From Lepidonotus clava (lineage: Eukaryota > Annelida > Polychaeta > Phyllodocida > Polynoidae): DNA of 64,000 nt. A model generated the notes under the pieces. That model was not told the origin of the DNA and did no database searches. It was given only the letters and a program-made list of their open reading frames with translations. The stretch covers positions 2,046,001 through 2,110,000 of the forward strand of contig OW387147.1 in the NCBI GenBank assembly GCA_936440205.1, written 5' to 3'. Shown piece after piece: positions 1 through 12,660 of this stretch (positions are counted from its first letter, which is position 1; every line of letters begins with the position of its first letter). A program made the position numbers and the translations under genes.

Positions 1-480
1 ACACCAGCTCTTGTAGGAACACCTTAGCCGCTGTTGCTGCTGTGGAGTCCTTGGTGGGGAAGGCCTCTGGCCAACCCGTGAGCAAATCTATAAACGTCAT
101 TATGTACCTGGAGCCATCCTTAGCGCGTTTAATAGGACCAATAAAGTCGCATTGTACCCATTGCCAAGGATATCTAGGCCTATCCCAGGATTTTGCTAGT
201 GCTTTAAAGTGTGGTGCTCTTTTCCGCAGAGCACATACTCGACATGATTTAATATATTCGGCTATGTCCCTATGCATACCCAACCAATAAAGTTTAGATG
301 TAACCTTCTGTGTTAGGGCCTCTGTACCTATATGACTGCCTGCCAAAATGCTATCATGTAATAGTTTTAAAATTCGTTCAATAAGGCATTGGGGTACCAT
401 AATTCTTGGGGTCAATTTGGTATTCTTCGGTTTATGTTTCCCATGAGGTATCGTGAATTTACATAGGATCCCAGGCGGTA
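1..480 (-). pseudogene. Gypsy integrase, N-terminal part
   Basis: Reverse-complement reading gives an H2C2-type zinc-binding segment (H...C..C pattern followed by KALAKSW) and the first catalytic-core block with QCDFIGPI, the usual Gypsy integrase D-containing motif. This is the end of pol in the minus-strand element and joins DNA copies to the host genome. Only the front of integrase is present because the window begins here. Fossil part of the Gypsy element. Confidence 0.75.
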
Positions 481-481
481 C

Positions 482-1990
482 TCACCCCAACGTTTCCGCT
501 CGGGCTACTACAACACGCGCCTTGTCCGGATCCTCTGGGAGTTTGTCATTTCCTATGTATTCGATTAACGCTCTACAGTCCCCATCTCTTGCTTGTTGAG
601 CAATAAAGATTGAGAGATCTATATCAGTTTGGACAGGGTATACCGCCATCAGTTCATAGTCACTTTTACCAGTAAGTTTTTTACTGTTAAGGCTAGCTGA
701 CAAGAGCTCACAACCCACTTCTGGTTCAAATTCCTTGTGGGATTCAGTGATCTCGTCTTTTTCTTCCTCGTCTGGTTGGACTCTTGATAAATAATCTGGC
801 AAATAATGCGTTGCCCCTGGCTCATGTTTTATATCAAAATCAAAGTCAGTCAGTGCTAACGCCCATCTCTTCAATCGAGAGGATGGTGCCTTATATGCGT
901 TCTGTAGCAGTGCTTGTGGTCCGTAATGATAGTAACCTTAGCGCCTTGTAACATATCTTCATAGTTTTTTAATGCTTTTACCACTGCAAGCGCTTCTTTT
1001 TCAGTAACTGTATAGTTCAATTTGGCTTCTCTAAGTGCCGTTCCCCAAAACGCTATAGGTCGGTACATTCCTTCTCGTAGGTGGCATATAGCAGCACCAC
1101 ACGCTGTGTCTGACGCGTCCGTCAACACATAGAAATGTCCGCTGATTTCTGGATGTATCAGTAGGGGAGGAGTCGTTAAGCGCTCCTTTATAGCCTGAAA
1201 AGCTTTCTCACATTCTTCTGTCCATTCGAAGACGTTTTTTATTTTCAACAACTGATTCAGAGGGATACTAAGGGATGCAAAATTAGGAACAAATGCCCTA
1301 TAATAGTTGCAAAGACCCAGAAATGATTTGACTGTCTTAACATTGTGTGGTCGGCAGAACGCTTTCACCCTTTCCACTATCTGTGGTTGCGTCCGCAGAC
1401 CCTCGGCGTTGACTCTATGACCGAGGAAATTTATTTCAGCGCGGCACCACTCGCACTTGGACGGCTTCAGCTTCAGCCCTGCGCGCTGCAGTGCCTGCAG
1501 TACTAGTTCTACGCTATGTAGGTGTTCTTCGAACGTAGAATCGTATACGATCACGTCGTCCAGGTATGCTAAGCATACCCTTGGAACTAGCCCTTTCAAA
1601 GCTATAGCCATAACCCTAGTAAATTGCCAAGGAGCCCCGACTAGCCCGAAAGGTACCCTCTTATAGTGGTACACTACCATGGGTGTCTCGAAGGCAGTGT
1701 ATTTCCGCGACGCGGGTTCTATAACACATTGGTGGTAACCACTCAGCCAGTCTAGGGCCGACCCAATGGTCGGTCGTTTGTCGGCCATGTACAAAAACAA
1801 TGATCGGGCTGTGGGCATTGGGAATTTATCTTTGAACGTTATCATATTTAACATCCTAAAATCTGTACAGAGACGTGGTTTTCCGTCCTTTTTCTGTACT
1901 ACTACCAAGGGACTGTGCCAGGCAGACTCGCTAGGTTCGATTACTCCTAACTCTATCAGTTGTTTCCGCTTGATCCCTTTGGTCTTCCCT
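482..1990 (-). pseudogene. Gypsy reverse transcriptase and RNase H
   Basis: This minus-strand region holds the RT palm and RNase H of the Gypsy element. Visible motifs are VVVQKKDGKPRLCTDFRMLN (fingers), the catalytic YLDD box, NFLGH (thumb), FLGLCNYYR (connection) and TDASDTACGAA, the RNase H active-site entry. It ends with the typical DYLSR motif. The enzyme copies the element RNA into DNA in cytoplasmic particles. It lies between the inserted foreign stretch (about 1990-2690) and the integrase. Fossil: parts are recognisable and the copy is interrupted. Confidence 0.88.
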
Positions 1991-2690
1991 TATGTCATCA
2001 GACATAGTGGAGTGCAACCTGAGCTAGGATCCTTTCCAGCCCTAATGGCTCACTCTGCTTCCCAGAATGTTCTTTTCAAACCTGATGTTTTCTGATCACA
2101 GAGAGCATGGCTCAACCAGAACCTACTCTAATTCAAGAAGTAAGGTCTTGAATAGGCATGTTTAGCTTTACCATGGCCTGACAGTACATTGAGCCGTCTC
2201 TTTACCGTTATGTCGAGGCAAAGCTGGAAAAAGAAATCCTTGAGGCATCAGAGACAACCGGCCAGCGACCCAGTCGATAGCGATTACCAGCTCCCGGGGT
2301 AAACCCGGTCGGTCACCGACGGTCTGATCCAGGTGAATCTTGCCAACCCACACTGAACTTTGACCGTTTTCACTGGCCTTGCCTGTTCACTTCTGAGTGA
2401 TGTTACTACTGTCAGAAGCTTAGGTGAGGTCTGTCGACCTCGTACCACGCACATACCACTTACCGGTGGGAAACTGGCAAAAAGTCCAGCAGCCCGATAT
2501 GCGCGCCGACTAGACGGTACCACAGTAGGATGTCCATTCATCCTTCGTTAGTCACGGGGGCCTTCAGTTGTTGACCAAACACTCCCCTGCACTATATTGA
2601 TGAAATTTAACGTGACCCCGGACTCTCGCAAGCCCACTGCCGCCTGTTGCAAGCTACCGCCGAGGAGCTCACCCTCTCAGTAACTTGCTC
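1990..2690. mobile_element. Foreign stretch inserted in the Gypsy RT region
   Basis: RT-coding similarity stops near 2690 (coming from the protease side) and resumes near 1990. The roughly 0.7 kb between carries no retroelement motif I recognise and only short unrelated open frames. It is most simply a later insertion into the Gypsy copy. I could not find terminal repeats or a clear target duplication by eye, so the borders are approximate and the type is unknown. Confidence 0.5.
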
Positions 2691-3669
2691 ATCAATGATA
2701 TCCATCTTTTGAGGTGAATACCGATACGGTCGTGATGAGATTATTCCAGCTTTACTATCAATTTTAATATCCATAGGGGCAATCTCACATTGACCTAACT
2801 CCGCCATTGAGAAGGCCAAACTACCTCTATTTCGTCTAAGCATTTTCTTAAACATTTGCTTTTGGTCTCCATTGAGGCACGACCCTGACAGGTCTATACG
2901 GTCAATGTCGTCCTGCTCGCGAGACGCGGCCTTCCGCGAATGATTCTTGCCCGTCACAACGCCCCCCTCGAGGGTTTCTATGGCAAAGCCAACAATGCCC
3001 TTCGGGGTTCCCGTTCTAATCAATTTCTGTTTATTAATAAATTCTGGTATCTGTTTTTCGATGGTTAAAAGGGATTCGGTCCATTTCACAAAAACCCAAT
3101 ACATCCGTAGGTAGCACATACAAAGGTCTTTCTAGCGGATTCAAAATCTTCATCCACCATTGTCTACCACACTGATTCACTCCCGCTTCTACCACTACTG
3201 GTGCGGTTACCGATGGGGCACAAAAAACAGCGTTATTGTGGGTGACTGGGTGCTTTTTCCAGATGGTGACTGGTATTATCTGTTCAGTGTGTGGTTTGAC
3301 TTCTACTTTTTCTAGACTAAATATCGGGTGTCCACAAAAAACATCCAAGTGGGGCCCCGGCAACGACAGGTCCGACCGCAAGGCTGCTAACAGGTTACGG
3401 CCAATCACCATGTCATGACAAAGGGATTCCACCACATGGAAATCATAGAACACTCTAGAATCTTTAATTTTAATCTCGAGCCTTATTGTTTCTAATATGA
3501 TCTGAACAGTATTATTAGCTAAATTAACTTCCTTTTCTACTACAGGAATGATGTCGTGTATTGCCGACTTAGCTATGGTCTTTCTAAATTTGCCTGAAAT
3601 GAAGCAATCACTAGCTCCTGTATCTACCAGTGCTCTGACTGTTTGATTTCCTACCTTTACCTCAAGCAA
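2690..3669 (-). pseudogene. Gypsy aspartic protease and start of RT
   Basis: The reading begins with a retropepsin fold: VRALVDTGASDCFISG holds the catalytic DTGAS, and DMVIGRNLL is the later hydrophobic-GR block. It continues into the linker before RT, with RPYRYSPQKMDIIDEQV. The protease cleaves the Gag-Pol polyprotein during particle maturation. It lies directly after gag in the minus-strand element. Fossil part. Confidence 0.82.
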
Positions 3670-3728
3670 GATAGGTCCATTTCCTCTATCAGTTTTCTCC
3701 GGTCCGTCCGTCAGACAAAGCTCTAACT

Positions 3729-5643
3729 TTATTGGCGTGGCGGACCTGCTAACCAGTTTCCCGGCTTGGTACTACCCCATTTCTTTCCCGGGCTAAGCGC
3801 TCTAAATTTATCCCGGAGAGCTTCTTCCCTCAGCTCCTGGAGCTTAGCTCTTAACCACAAGCAACTATCTGTGTTATGTGATCTCGATTCGTGTACCGCG
3901 CAATATCTGTTTCGCAACGAAAGCGGTTGTTCGCGCATTCTTCTATCTCCCACGTTTCCAAAATGAAACGGGTTACCCAAAGGTGTACCCCTTGATTGGT
4001 CATATGCTACGGAGGACTCTACCTCCTCTCGATCGTCATCAAATGTTACCCTAAGAGTCTCTCTACCCGCTGGGCTTTCAGATCTGAGATCTGGTGCAGA
4101 GCTGGATGAGTAGCGACGGCTCGGTCTACCTTTCTGCGGTTCGGGACTAAATCTACCCGTACCTTGCTTCACCTCAGTTCCTAAATCTTTTATTCTTTCT
4201 CCTTCCTTTCTATCATCAAATTTCCAACTCCTAGATTGATTAAGAGCAGCTAACAGGTTATCTATCTTACTTACTAACATTCTCTCTTCTTCCTCAATTT
4301 CCTCTACACTACGTGGTGAGGTGTCCTGTGTCTGTATGTTAGCCAGGGACACCTTCAATCCTCCTTTCTTCCCCCTTTCTAAAGACTCCAATCGAGTGGC
4401 AGCTTGCACCGCCACGTCGAAAGTGTCCGGGTTCAATATCGCTACTTGTTTGGCTATAGTTGGTAACAAGCCATCTATGAATACTGCCAATATTACACTT
4501 TCCTCAATACCTGTTCTAAACTGTTGCTGTCTCAAACCTCCAGCGAACTCAATCACCGACTGATCTGACGTTTGTTTCATGTTAACGATATCTTTGTATC
4601 GCTGCCACGAAGGACGTCTGACTCCGAAGATAGCTACCATAGCTTCCTTCAGGTGATCCGGTGAGTCTCTCTTAACTGGCGAGAGGGTTTTCACCCAATC
4701 GCGTGCCCTATCCTTAAGACCATGTAAGGCCATCGCTAATGCTTTATCCTGATCCCATCCATAGATCTTTGACATATTTTCCAACTCACTAAAATACTGG
4801 TCCACCCTTTCATTTGGTTTTCCCGAAAACTCTGGGAGTTTTAAACTAGGTCCCCCTCTATCTGCCATTCTGAATAGTTGTCTAGCTACGCCTCCGGTAT
4901 CTGTGCTCTCTTCTTCTTCTTCATGCTCGTGCTCGTGCTCGTCTTCTGACGATTCTGGTTCAGGTGGGGTTCGAGTCAAGTCTTTCTCTACAGTCCCGTG
5001 TTTTTTCTTTGTATGTTTTACCTCACTAATACCACCTTTCCCGATTTGTGGAAAATGTCTTCCTATGGGCGTGGAAGTTGCGCCCACGGCGGCGGGAGTA
5101 GAGGTGGTCGGCAAGGATGCCCCACTGACTTGTCGGTTTTACCGTGTGCGAGCGGTTTTCCTCTGGTATCGTGGAGGTTAGCTCGTCCTCCGACTCACTG
5201 GCCACTGAGTAATGGAGTAGGGTTGAGTTGTTGGAGTTTTCTGCAGTTTCCTCCTGTAACTCTCGAGATTCCTGTCGCAGCGATCTCCCGGCTCGTAGCC
5301 TCAATGGAGACGCAAACGGGGATCCGGATTCCCGTTCAGAGCGGGAGCGATTTGTGTCACTCCTTGTCCCTCTAGGTGATGTTGGACTTTGTACTTTCTT
5401 AAACAAAAGAGGTTGAGCGAAGAAGCCTTTGTCTTCCTCTAATTCTCCTCTTATTCCAATCTTATACGGTATATATGATCCCTTATTTCTTAGCTGATGT
5501 TTTTCCGGCCAATTGGGTTCGGCACCCCCGGTGGCGCCCAGTGGCTGATCAGACCAACATGCGCCCTCCTCGGAGTCCGTGTCGCTGAGCGTAGGCTCGG
5601 CTCCCTTGGGCGGTCCAATTCCAGGCCGTAGGCCGGCACTCAT
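3729..5643 (-). pseudogene. Gypsy Gag polyprotein
   Basis: Two long overlapping open stretches form the gag region. The front is charged and Ser/Pro-rich, with an acidic EDEHEHEHEEEEE tract. The capsid-like domain has YGWDQDKALAMALHGLK, ARDWVKTL and a later LRQQQFRTGI block, as in retrotransposon Gag (PF03732 type). The end has CAVHESRSHNTDSCLWL, a single CCHC-like knuckle. Gag forms the particle and binds element RNA. Fossil, with one or a few breaks. Confidence 0.8.
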
Positions 5644-5683
5644 GTAGGCGAGAGTTTCTACCGTACCTCCAGATTGTTCTTTT

Positions 5684-5703
5684 TCGGGATTTTCTCCACC
5701 AAT
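5684..5703 (-). promoter_or_regulatory. Putative primer-binding site of the Gypsy element
   Basis: Immediately inside the LTR (minus strand, after the terminal CA) comes ATTGGTGGAGAAAATCCC. A TGG-starting segment two or three bases inside the 5' LTR is the usual place for the tRNA primer site. The matching tRNA was not identified, so the assignment rests on position. Confidence 0.45.
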
Positions 5704-6883
5704 TGAGCTGGGTGGTTATATTTTGATGTTTGTTTATTTATCGGGGAGTATCACTATTAAAGTTCGTACTTATTCATATCCTGTACTGATTCGTTTATTC
5801 ATTATTCGACTGCGTGATATTATATCGCTTATCGTGGATCTCTCGTTCACTTGAAGATGTTAATAAAATGTGTTATACTAAGATAATGGGGAGTTCTTAG
5901 TGATTATTCGTTGAAATTGCTAGCTTTCTCCAGATAGATGTTATCCTGGATCAAAGTTCAATTCTTAGTGGTAGAGATTCTAAGTAAAGGGGCTCAATCC
6001 TATACAAAGAACACGCGCTTGGCAAGAGGTCAGTTTATTACATTCATGATAATATTCCGAAGGTACAAGTATACAGTTCTCCATCCATACAGTTCTTCCT
6101 TTCCTGTCACAATTCAAACACATCAGTTACAATCCAACCAGGTATAGCTTTGGTTAAGCTTCCCCTTTCGCAAGGTATATACGCTCTTACACTGTTGAGA
6201 GAGTCACCTCTCGTCTACCGGTAACGGAAACCATTGGTAGGATCTCCGTCACTTCCAGCACGTAGTCCGTAAGGCTAAGCCTAAGCTGCCCCAATCCTTA
6301 CTATCACCTGTTCATTATGGTTACTTCCATCCTCAACACTACCCGTGTGATCCGTATGTCTGACTATTGCTCCATGTGTTCTGTTCGAACTCTATCTTGG
6401 TCTGCTCGTCTGTCTCAAGTCTCATACTGCTTATATAGCGACAGCCAAAAGGCTTGTCGCTATGCTCATTTACACTATTACTTAATGAAGTCTTACTTAT
6501 CTCTCAAACTGCCCATTCTTACTCACATAAACTAATTCTATTTCTAGCTATCATATAAACTAATGTTGACGGAAAGGCCTGCTGTTCTTAGCATCTTTTA
6601 GTTAGATGTGTCGATCCATAACGTACCCTTACAGGTCTCCATCGTCATTCGTCGTACCTGTGCGTACCTGCAGGACGTGCCTCAGCCCGGCTGCAGTCCC
6701 TACGCCTGGGGGCCTTACCGCTCTCCACATACTTTAACTATGCCACTAAACGATGTCGCCGCCTGGCGTTTAGCACATGTATCAGCGTTACAAGTTCCAC
6801 TATAATATTCTTGCCAATACAAACGAGTTTACAATATTTTATTATATACTATTCTAGTTTTTCTTGCACTGTACCTCAGTGCA
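5704..6883 (-). repeat. 5' LTR of the Gypsy element (1180 bp)
   Basis: On the minus strand it begins TGCACTGAGGTACAGTGCA and ends CCACCCAGCTCA, so it has the standard TG...CA ends. A second, inverted copy of the same length is the solo LTR at 50363-51542, which fixes both borders. It carries a TATATAAG core promoter and an AATAAA signal, matched in the solo copy. Base differences between the two copies are scattered, roughly a few percent by eye. Confidence 0.92.
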
Positions 6884-7190
6884 ATGCTATACATTCTAGT
6901 AAATATGATGGAGAGCAATATTAACCATATATGTTCATTTTTCATTTGTATATATGTTGCCAATGGTAAAGGTTGTCAGTCCAACATATAATGTCCAACC
7001 CTATTTTGCCCTAAAATACAGTATTTTGATAGGCTGGGAAAGCTGCAAATCTGTAAATTGATAACATTTAAGAAATGATAATGTTTTAGCAGTATTTTGG
7101 GATATAGAAAAACACAATTCTTGCTTATTTAGCAATCCTAAGTCTTAGAAACAAAGATGGCATATATGTCTATTTTGTCCAACCCTTGTC
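6884..7190. other. AT-rich stretch with no recognised feature
   Basis: Flank of the Gypsy element. No open frame, repeat or motif could be supported here. It is the right-hand insertion flank of that LTR element. Confidence 0.5.
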
Positions 7191-7345
7191 CGACCCCAGG
7201 ATATACCCAAAGTTGGATGGGCTTATTGTATGGTATGGACAAAGCTTCTGTAGAGTGGTGTTGGAATTACTTAACAAACCGATAACAACAGATGAAAATA
7301 GGTAATATTAAACGAGATATAGAAGATGTTACCCTGGGTTCAGTC
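7190..7345 (+). mobile_element. LINE reverse-transcriptase fragment
   Basis: Conceptual reading gives YGMDKASVEWCWNYLTNR followed by a polar block, matching the region just before the GVPQGS motif in non-LTR RTs. The LINE at 24.1-25.8 kb has the equivalent EWCRDYLTDRYQMVKLG. Short and without an intact frame. It may be the front part of the LINE that reappears at 15.43 kb, in which case the DIRS-like element lies inside it (inference). Confidence 0.45.
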
Positions 7346-7429
7346 ATGATAAAAATGCAGAAGAAAAAAATCTTGTCGGACTGGACATGCAGTACCTACT
7401 TGCAAGAAGTGTGCTCGTACCTAGGCTGA

Positions 7430-9014
7430 GTTGGTGGATTCTGACAAGGCTGGAGAAGGTGGTGGTGAAACGCAGAGGGGTCGTAGCTGTAGCAGTACAA
7501 TCTGGGGATCGCCCCAGACAAGACTGAAAGCAGTCCAGCGACAACTATTGGAGGACAGGATGGCTGAGAGGATGTCTAGGATGGAGCGTTCAGTTACCCA
7601 GATGGCTGTGACCATGCAGAAGCTGGCTGAGGCTGACAACCCAGGACCGCCACCAGGTCGTCTGACAATGCTGGATCATCCACAGATGATGGCTGGTAGG
7701 AGGTGAAGAGGAAATCAAGGCCTAGGAGGCAAAGCGGCCTTCCAGAACCAATGATTGTACAGTGACAAGTTCTGACCATTCCAGCATGACTTTAAGCAGT
7801 CCCTCAACTTCACCTGAAACAAAAAGAGCTAAAACAAAGAGTTTTGCACAAAAACGGTTTTGTTACAAGGGGGAGAAACCAAAAAACGTTGAAGAAATTC
7901 TAGTTATTGGTTTAAAAACTGTCTAGAAACCCATTCATGATAAAAAGGACCCCCTTTCTGCTGTTAAACACATATCTGTTATTAGCAGAAAAAAACTCAA
8001 AAAGAATGTACACTTTTGATTGTTTCAACAAATAAATATTATGAAGTGACCATAGGGGAACGAGCAGACAGGTTAGGTTACGAGCAGTTTGGGCTGATCG
8101 AGCTAAAAGATGTATTCTCTAATTTCTTGTTTACACTTACAAAGCTTCCGCTAACCGAACTGGCTCATACAAGAACAAACAGAGACAGGCTGGGGGGGGG
8201 GCAACAGGTCAGAAAAAAATATGTTTCAGATTTAATTCTGACTTGGGGTGTTCCGGTAAGTGCAGCCTCTTGCTTGCATGCATCATTTGTGATCAGAAGG
8301 TTCATTCCAAGAGGAGTGTGCACATAGTGCAAGCTCAAAAAAAGGATGAGGATGATAAATCTGAGTTGCTAGACGTACATTGTTACTTATCTGAGAACAG
8401 TGACTACATTGATTCATGTGTTGTGACCCAGTCACATGTAAGCCAGCTGGCTGAAGGAATTGTTAATGTTCCTTTTTACTCCGAAATTTGCAAAAGCAGG
8501 GGGAATGTTGCTTTCCTCCGTGTTCTTGAGGACGAATTCTACAGCCTTAGTGGTAATTTGAGCCTGGATGTTGAGGTAATCCTTGGTAAAGTTGTTCCCA
8601 GATTTTTATGTTACGGGGGCCCACGTGCACCCACATGTTCAACTGGACAAGCTAAAAGTGATGACATCTTGGTTTCTGGGCCGCAGAGTACACATGTCCC
8701 TTATTAGGAGAAAGGGGATGATTTGGCTATTTTGTAGGATGAAATTTGTGGAATTTTTTACCCAATAAAGCCAAGGTTAGTGTTGATAATCTTTGAAATG
8801 ATGTTTTTGTAGACAAATATCCAAAACTTGAGGCCAATCTATCAGCAAACAACGAAAATATGGGATATTTCCCAAATAATGTTTCCTTCTTGGCGCACAC
8901 GCCGGGCGTTGGAACATTAAAGTATACGAAAAGTGTGCCGAGGAGTTTGTACCTGTATGCATTATGTAGGAAATGACCAACTTAGGCCTTGTCGAATATC
9001 TAGTGTCATTAGGC
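7430..9014 (+). pseudogene. Gag-like front of the DIRS-like element
   Basis: Open stretches on the plus strand include a basic, possibly coiled-coil segment (RMAERMSRMERSVTQMAVTM) and a later region with acidic and Cys residues. The order before a DIRS-type RT on the same strand suggests it is the gag-like region. No named domain is certain. Fossil; several breaks. Confidence 0.4.
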
Positions 9015-9017
9015 TCA
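9015..9017. repeat. Target-site duplication TCA (left) of the 4.6-kb transposon
   Basis: TCA directly precedes the left inverted repeat (TAGTGGTGTGCC) and again directly follows the right one (13634-13636). A 3-bp duplication is therefore the simplest reading. Confidence 0.65.
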
Positions 9018-9180
9018 TAGTGGTGTGCCTTGTGTCAAAAAAAGGGCTTAGGTCTGTTTTGAGGGGTAAAGTTGATTTGAAGACAGATTTGGAAAGCTTG
9101 AAACGAGTACATTAAGAATATAGATGGTGTCCAAATTTCTTTTGGGCTTATTTATGAAATTAGCAGCCATCTTTGAAAAA
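9018..9180 (+). repeat. Left terminal inverted repeat
   Basis: Matches the reverse complement of about 13465-13633 over its length with modest divergence. Starts TAGTGGTGTGCC. Confidence 0.75.
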
Positions 9181-9415
9181 AATAAAGAAATTGATTTTAA
9201 TTGCAATTATCATATATGGACAGGTTTATAGTCATAACCTTGTTTTTTTCAATCTAAGGACAGTATATTTCATTTTTAGAAGTATCTCTTCTGCACTGCC
9301 ATATGATGTTTTGAGGAAAAGAATGAATTTTTGCTCCACCTATTGGGTTTTGACATACGCTAAGAAGTAACCATCAACATAAACAAGACTGCATGAGGGT
9401 GCAACACCATTAATT

Positions 9416-12400
9416 GTGTGTAGAAATCAGATTTCTAGTGTTCATTTCAAAAGAGTAATTCAGGAACATGAGGACAACTTCATAGCTTTGACACAACTGT
9501 TGCTGGAAGAGGTGTACAAGGAATCACCAGACTTACAAGCAAAAGTACATTGCTTGGCAAAAAACTTCTTGCCTGAGCAGAAAGAGAAATGTCAGGAAAT
9601 TCATGATGAACTAAAGTCTCTTGGGCTTTAGACACACTTGGACTCATTCATAGAGAGATGTAGAGATAATCCAAATGCACAGTTTGCTGTCAAATACATG
9701 GAGATGATACATAGGGGCCTGAGTTTCATCTTTGCCTCTAGAAATCGAGACTGGCAAGGACATCTTGAGGCCTCTGACAAACTATGTACAGATTTCTTGT
9801 CACAGGACAGAGTAAAGTACATGAGAATGATGTTATTCTATATTGCATCTCAGTATGCATTGAAACAAACAGATCCAGAAACATGGTAGGCCCTTGAAGC
9901 AGGAGACTTCTGGTGAACAAAACTGATATGCCTTTTGTTTCACTATGAGTAGACCATGCTGGGGAACAAGAAAAGTACTGAAAGTTGATGGTGGAATCAT
10001 TGGCATAGCCAACAATGAAAATGCTAGGGGTAGATACTGCATCACAGCGCCAATCATCTCAAGAATGGTGACAGAACTGAGTGACCATCTATCTGTCACC
10101 ACAGGGTCAGAAACGCATCACAAACTTGTTGCTTCCAAAATCACAAAACAAGCAGAAAGAGTTAATCAAATCCAACCAACAGTTAAGAAACACCGCAATC
10201 CATTCACTCAGAAATCAAATGAGCATTTATGTAACATTGTTAAAAGTCGTCCAGAATGAGTTTATTGAGGACATCCTCAATGTAGATTCCCAAAGGGAGA
10301 AAACTACATAAAGAATTCGTTCAAGATCGAATTGAGACATAGTCAACAGGGTTATGGGCCAAGATGAGCAGAAATGAATTACCATCCTTTTCTAAACCAA
10401 ACCCAAAGGGGAAAAAACATATCAAAAGTCTAATGAAAAGTATGTGAAAGAAAAAAGAGATCTGCTGGGTAGGTTCCTTGTTGCTTCACGGTCATCCAGA
10501 AACAATTATGAAAAGGAAGCAATTGGAAACTTTGAATTAGCTACCTACCCAAAAAATCTGTTTGCTGGGGACTCTCTTCTTTCAAGTACAGACAAGAGTG
10601 AGGTAGCTAAGGTACTGCATAACATCTCACAGAACAAATTCCAATGGCAGATCTAAGTGTCATGTTCAATTCAAAAATTGAAGAAAAGATATAAGAAGGT
10701 TGATATTTGATCCTTATACTGATAGATCAAGGAAAATGGTAACAAGAGAGAGAAGACAATATGGTGCAAAGGCAACTTACTATGCAGTCAGTGAATCTAC
10801 CAGGTAAATATTACAATAGCAAAGTTTCTCAGTCATGAAAAAAACAAAACAGGAGGTAGCTGTCTTCCTTGCCAATTGTTTCATGGAAAGATTGAAGTGT
10901 GAAAGTCATATACACATCTGCTTACACCATACATGAGGAATACACCAGCTTCACCAAACTCCCTAGGACAGGTTGAGTTTGTTCCTGAATTGATGATGAA
11001 CCATGATGAGGCAGATCCCATGCTATCGGAATGCACTTCAGTTAACATGCTCAGAGGAATGACACGCTTCATTTTTGGAGCCCAGATACTGATGTGCTCT
11101 TTCTTCTGATACACTTCCTGCCATCCCTGGTGACAAACACATTTATGTTTTGGTAAGAGAAGGTATATGACATATCTGGACTGTACAGTTATCTTGGAAT
11201 AAAGGATTACTTGCATGGCATGCACTTACTGGTTCTGATACCACAGGCAAATTTGCTGGTCGTGGCAAGAAGACATGGCATGTGTATATCGGGCTTGACA
11301 ATGAAGCTGATAGTGATGTACTTGATGGGTTTTGTGAATTGGGCACCAACCCTACACTACTGAATACCACTGAAAATGTACTGTCCAAGTTTGTTGCAAA
11401 TGCCTATGCAAAGGGTACAACAACTCTCCCCGCAGCTCGGTGGTATTTCTTCACAAAGATGTCACAAGGAGATAGGCTCCCACCCACACCCAGCTCTTTT
11501 AACCCAGATTATACGAAAGTGCTTTTTAATGATTTTTGACCTCTGGGGAATGATCTAGGCTTTCCAAAACTGAAAGATTTTTTTCAATATTCCAATTAGG
11601 GCCTGAGATATGTAAATTTTTGTAAATTGTTATGAAAGGAATTTCCGAAACCATGGAAACTGAAAAACACATTATTTAAATAGTTATGACGTCATAAACA
11701 TGATGACATGACTTTCAAAATTGCTTCCTATGTCATTTTTCAAAATGATATATCTCAATATCTTATTGATCATATTGGATGAAATAAACTTTAACTAATA
11801 ATATTTTTTATGCATATTATTCTTTTTCTGTTTCAACATTTTGCAAAAATGTTCCTTTTCTGTTGCCATGGCAACAAAAATCAACAAATTTGTTTATTTT
11901 GTGAAATTCTGTTGCCATGGAAACGGCCATTTGATAGAAAATGCCTCATATACGACTTTTTTTGTTGGCATTATCTTTCTTAGCATGAAAAAAACCTCAA
12001 ATGCATTTTTTTCACCAAAAAATGATATTATTTTATATTTTTGCCTATTTTTGCCATAAATAACGGACTTAATAGGGCTAAACTTTTATAAAATATTTTT
12101 CATTTTGATGAGTTCCCCATTTATAGGAGGGGCAGTCCAGAGAAAACTAATGTAACAATCCTTTTCTAGAAATATCAGAGATTATTTTCTGAAAAAATTA
12201 AGCATTTCACTTAAAAATTGAAGTAATGACACTGAAATGAAGACCCTTTGAAAAACGTCCTACCAGTAGGACGTCAGTATAATCTATAAAGATCATCTCC
12301 TGAGAGCACTTGTTCAGACATATGTATGGAGATATGCTCACATGGCCAGAATGCCAACCTTGCCAGTAGAGAATGGACGGTTTGGTTGGTGCTGGAATGG

Positions 12401-12660
12401 TACCAGTTGGAACCCAATCCCCTCAGTTGCCGAGCCTGCTCCTTCTGCTGTATTGGCACTGATCAAGTGCAACTGTCATGGATCATGTGACACCCGTGTA
12501 TGCACTTGTTACAAGGAGGTGCTTCTTTGTACAGAGATGTGCCATATGTCCGGAGAAAACTGCTGTGAGAATACCGACCCTCAGGGTCTTTTTGGAATAC
12601 ACTCTGATGATGAATTTCAAAGGTCCAGAGGAGGATTTTTTAAACAGACAATTTAATCAC
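9416..12660 (+). pseudogene. Transposon-borne protein with PIN-like and C-terminal CXC motifs, broken
   Basis: Plus-strand pieces in order match a large protein family found in many copies in cnidarian, echinoderm and mollusc genomes. The first piece, at 9638-9889, has KYMEMIHRGLSFIFASRNRD and WQGHLEASDKLC. Around 10990-11100 comes NHDEADPMLSECTS, the family's HEEADTR-like acidic block. Around 11230-11500 lies TGSDTTGKFAGRGKKTW. The C-terminal end (12342-12600) has IKCNCHGSCDTRVCTCYKE, a CXC-type cysteine cluster. The HEEADTR and GCDT blocks suggest a PIN/FEN-like nuclease core (inference from motif style). Several in-frame stops and frame changes, plus an insertion at about 11540-12290, show that it is dead. 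It is probably the gene that moved the transposon, but this is not proven. Confidence 0.6.
11540..12290. other. Non-coding insert between two coding blocks of the transposon gene
   Basis: Coding similarity stops near 11510 and resumes near 12305. The ~750 bp between is AT-rich, holds GTTGCCATGGCAAC-type palindromes (11863 and 11910) and a 20-bp palindrome ACGTCCTACCAGTAGGACGT near 12255. It could be an old insertion or an intron; no terminal repeats were found. Confidence 0.4.

Larger units (their letters stand above)
1..6883 (-). mobile_element. Ty3/Gypsy-type LTR retrotransposon, cut by the window start
   Basis: Minus-strand element read from the right: 5' LTR (5704-6883), a possible primer-binding site, gag, aspartic protease, reverse transcriptase, RNase H and the beginning of integrase at the left edge. 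The gene order gag-PR-RT-RH-IN is the Ty3/Gypsy order. Integrase core, 3' LTR and left target duplication lie outside the window. A foreign stretch of about 0.7 kb sits inside the RT region. The reading frames are interrupted a handful of times, so the copy looks broken but fairly young: its LTR is close to the solo LTR at 50363-51542. Family is seen from motifs; age is inferred. Confidence 0.9.
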
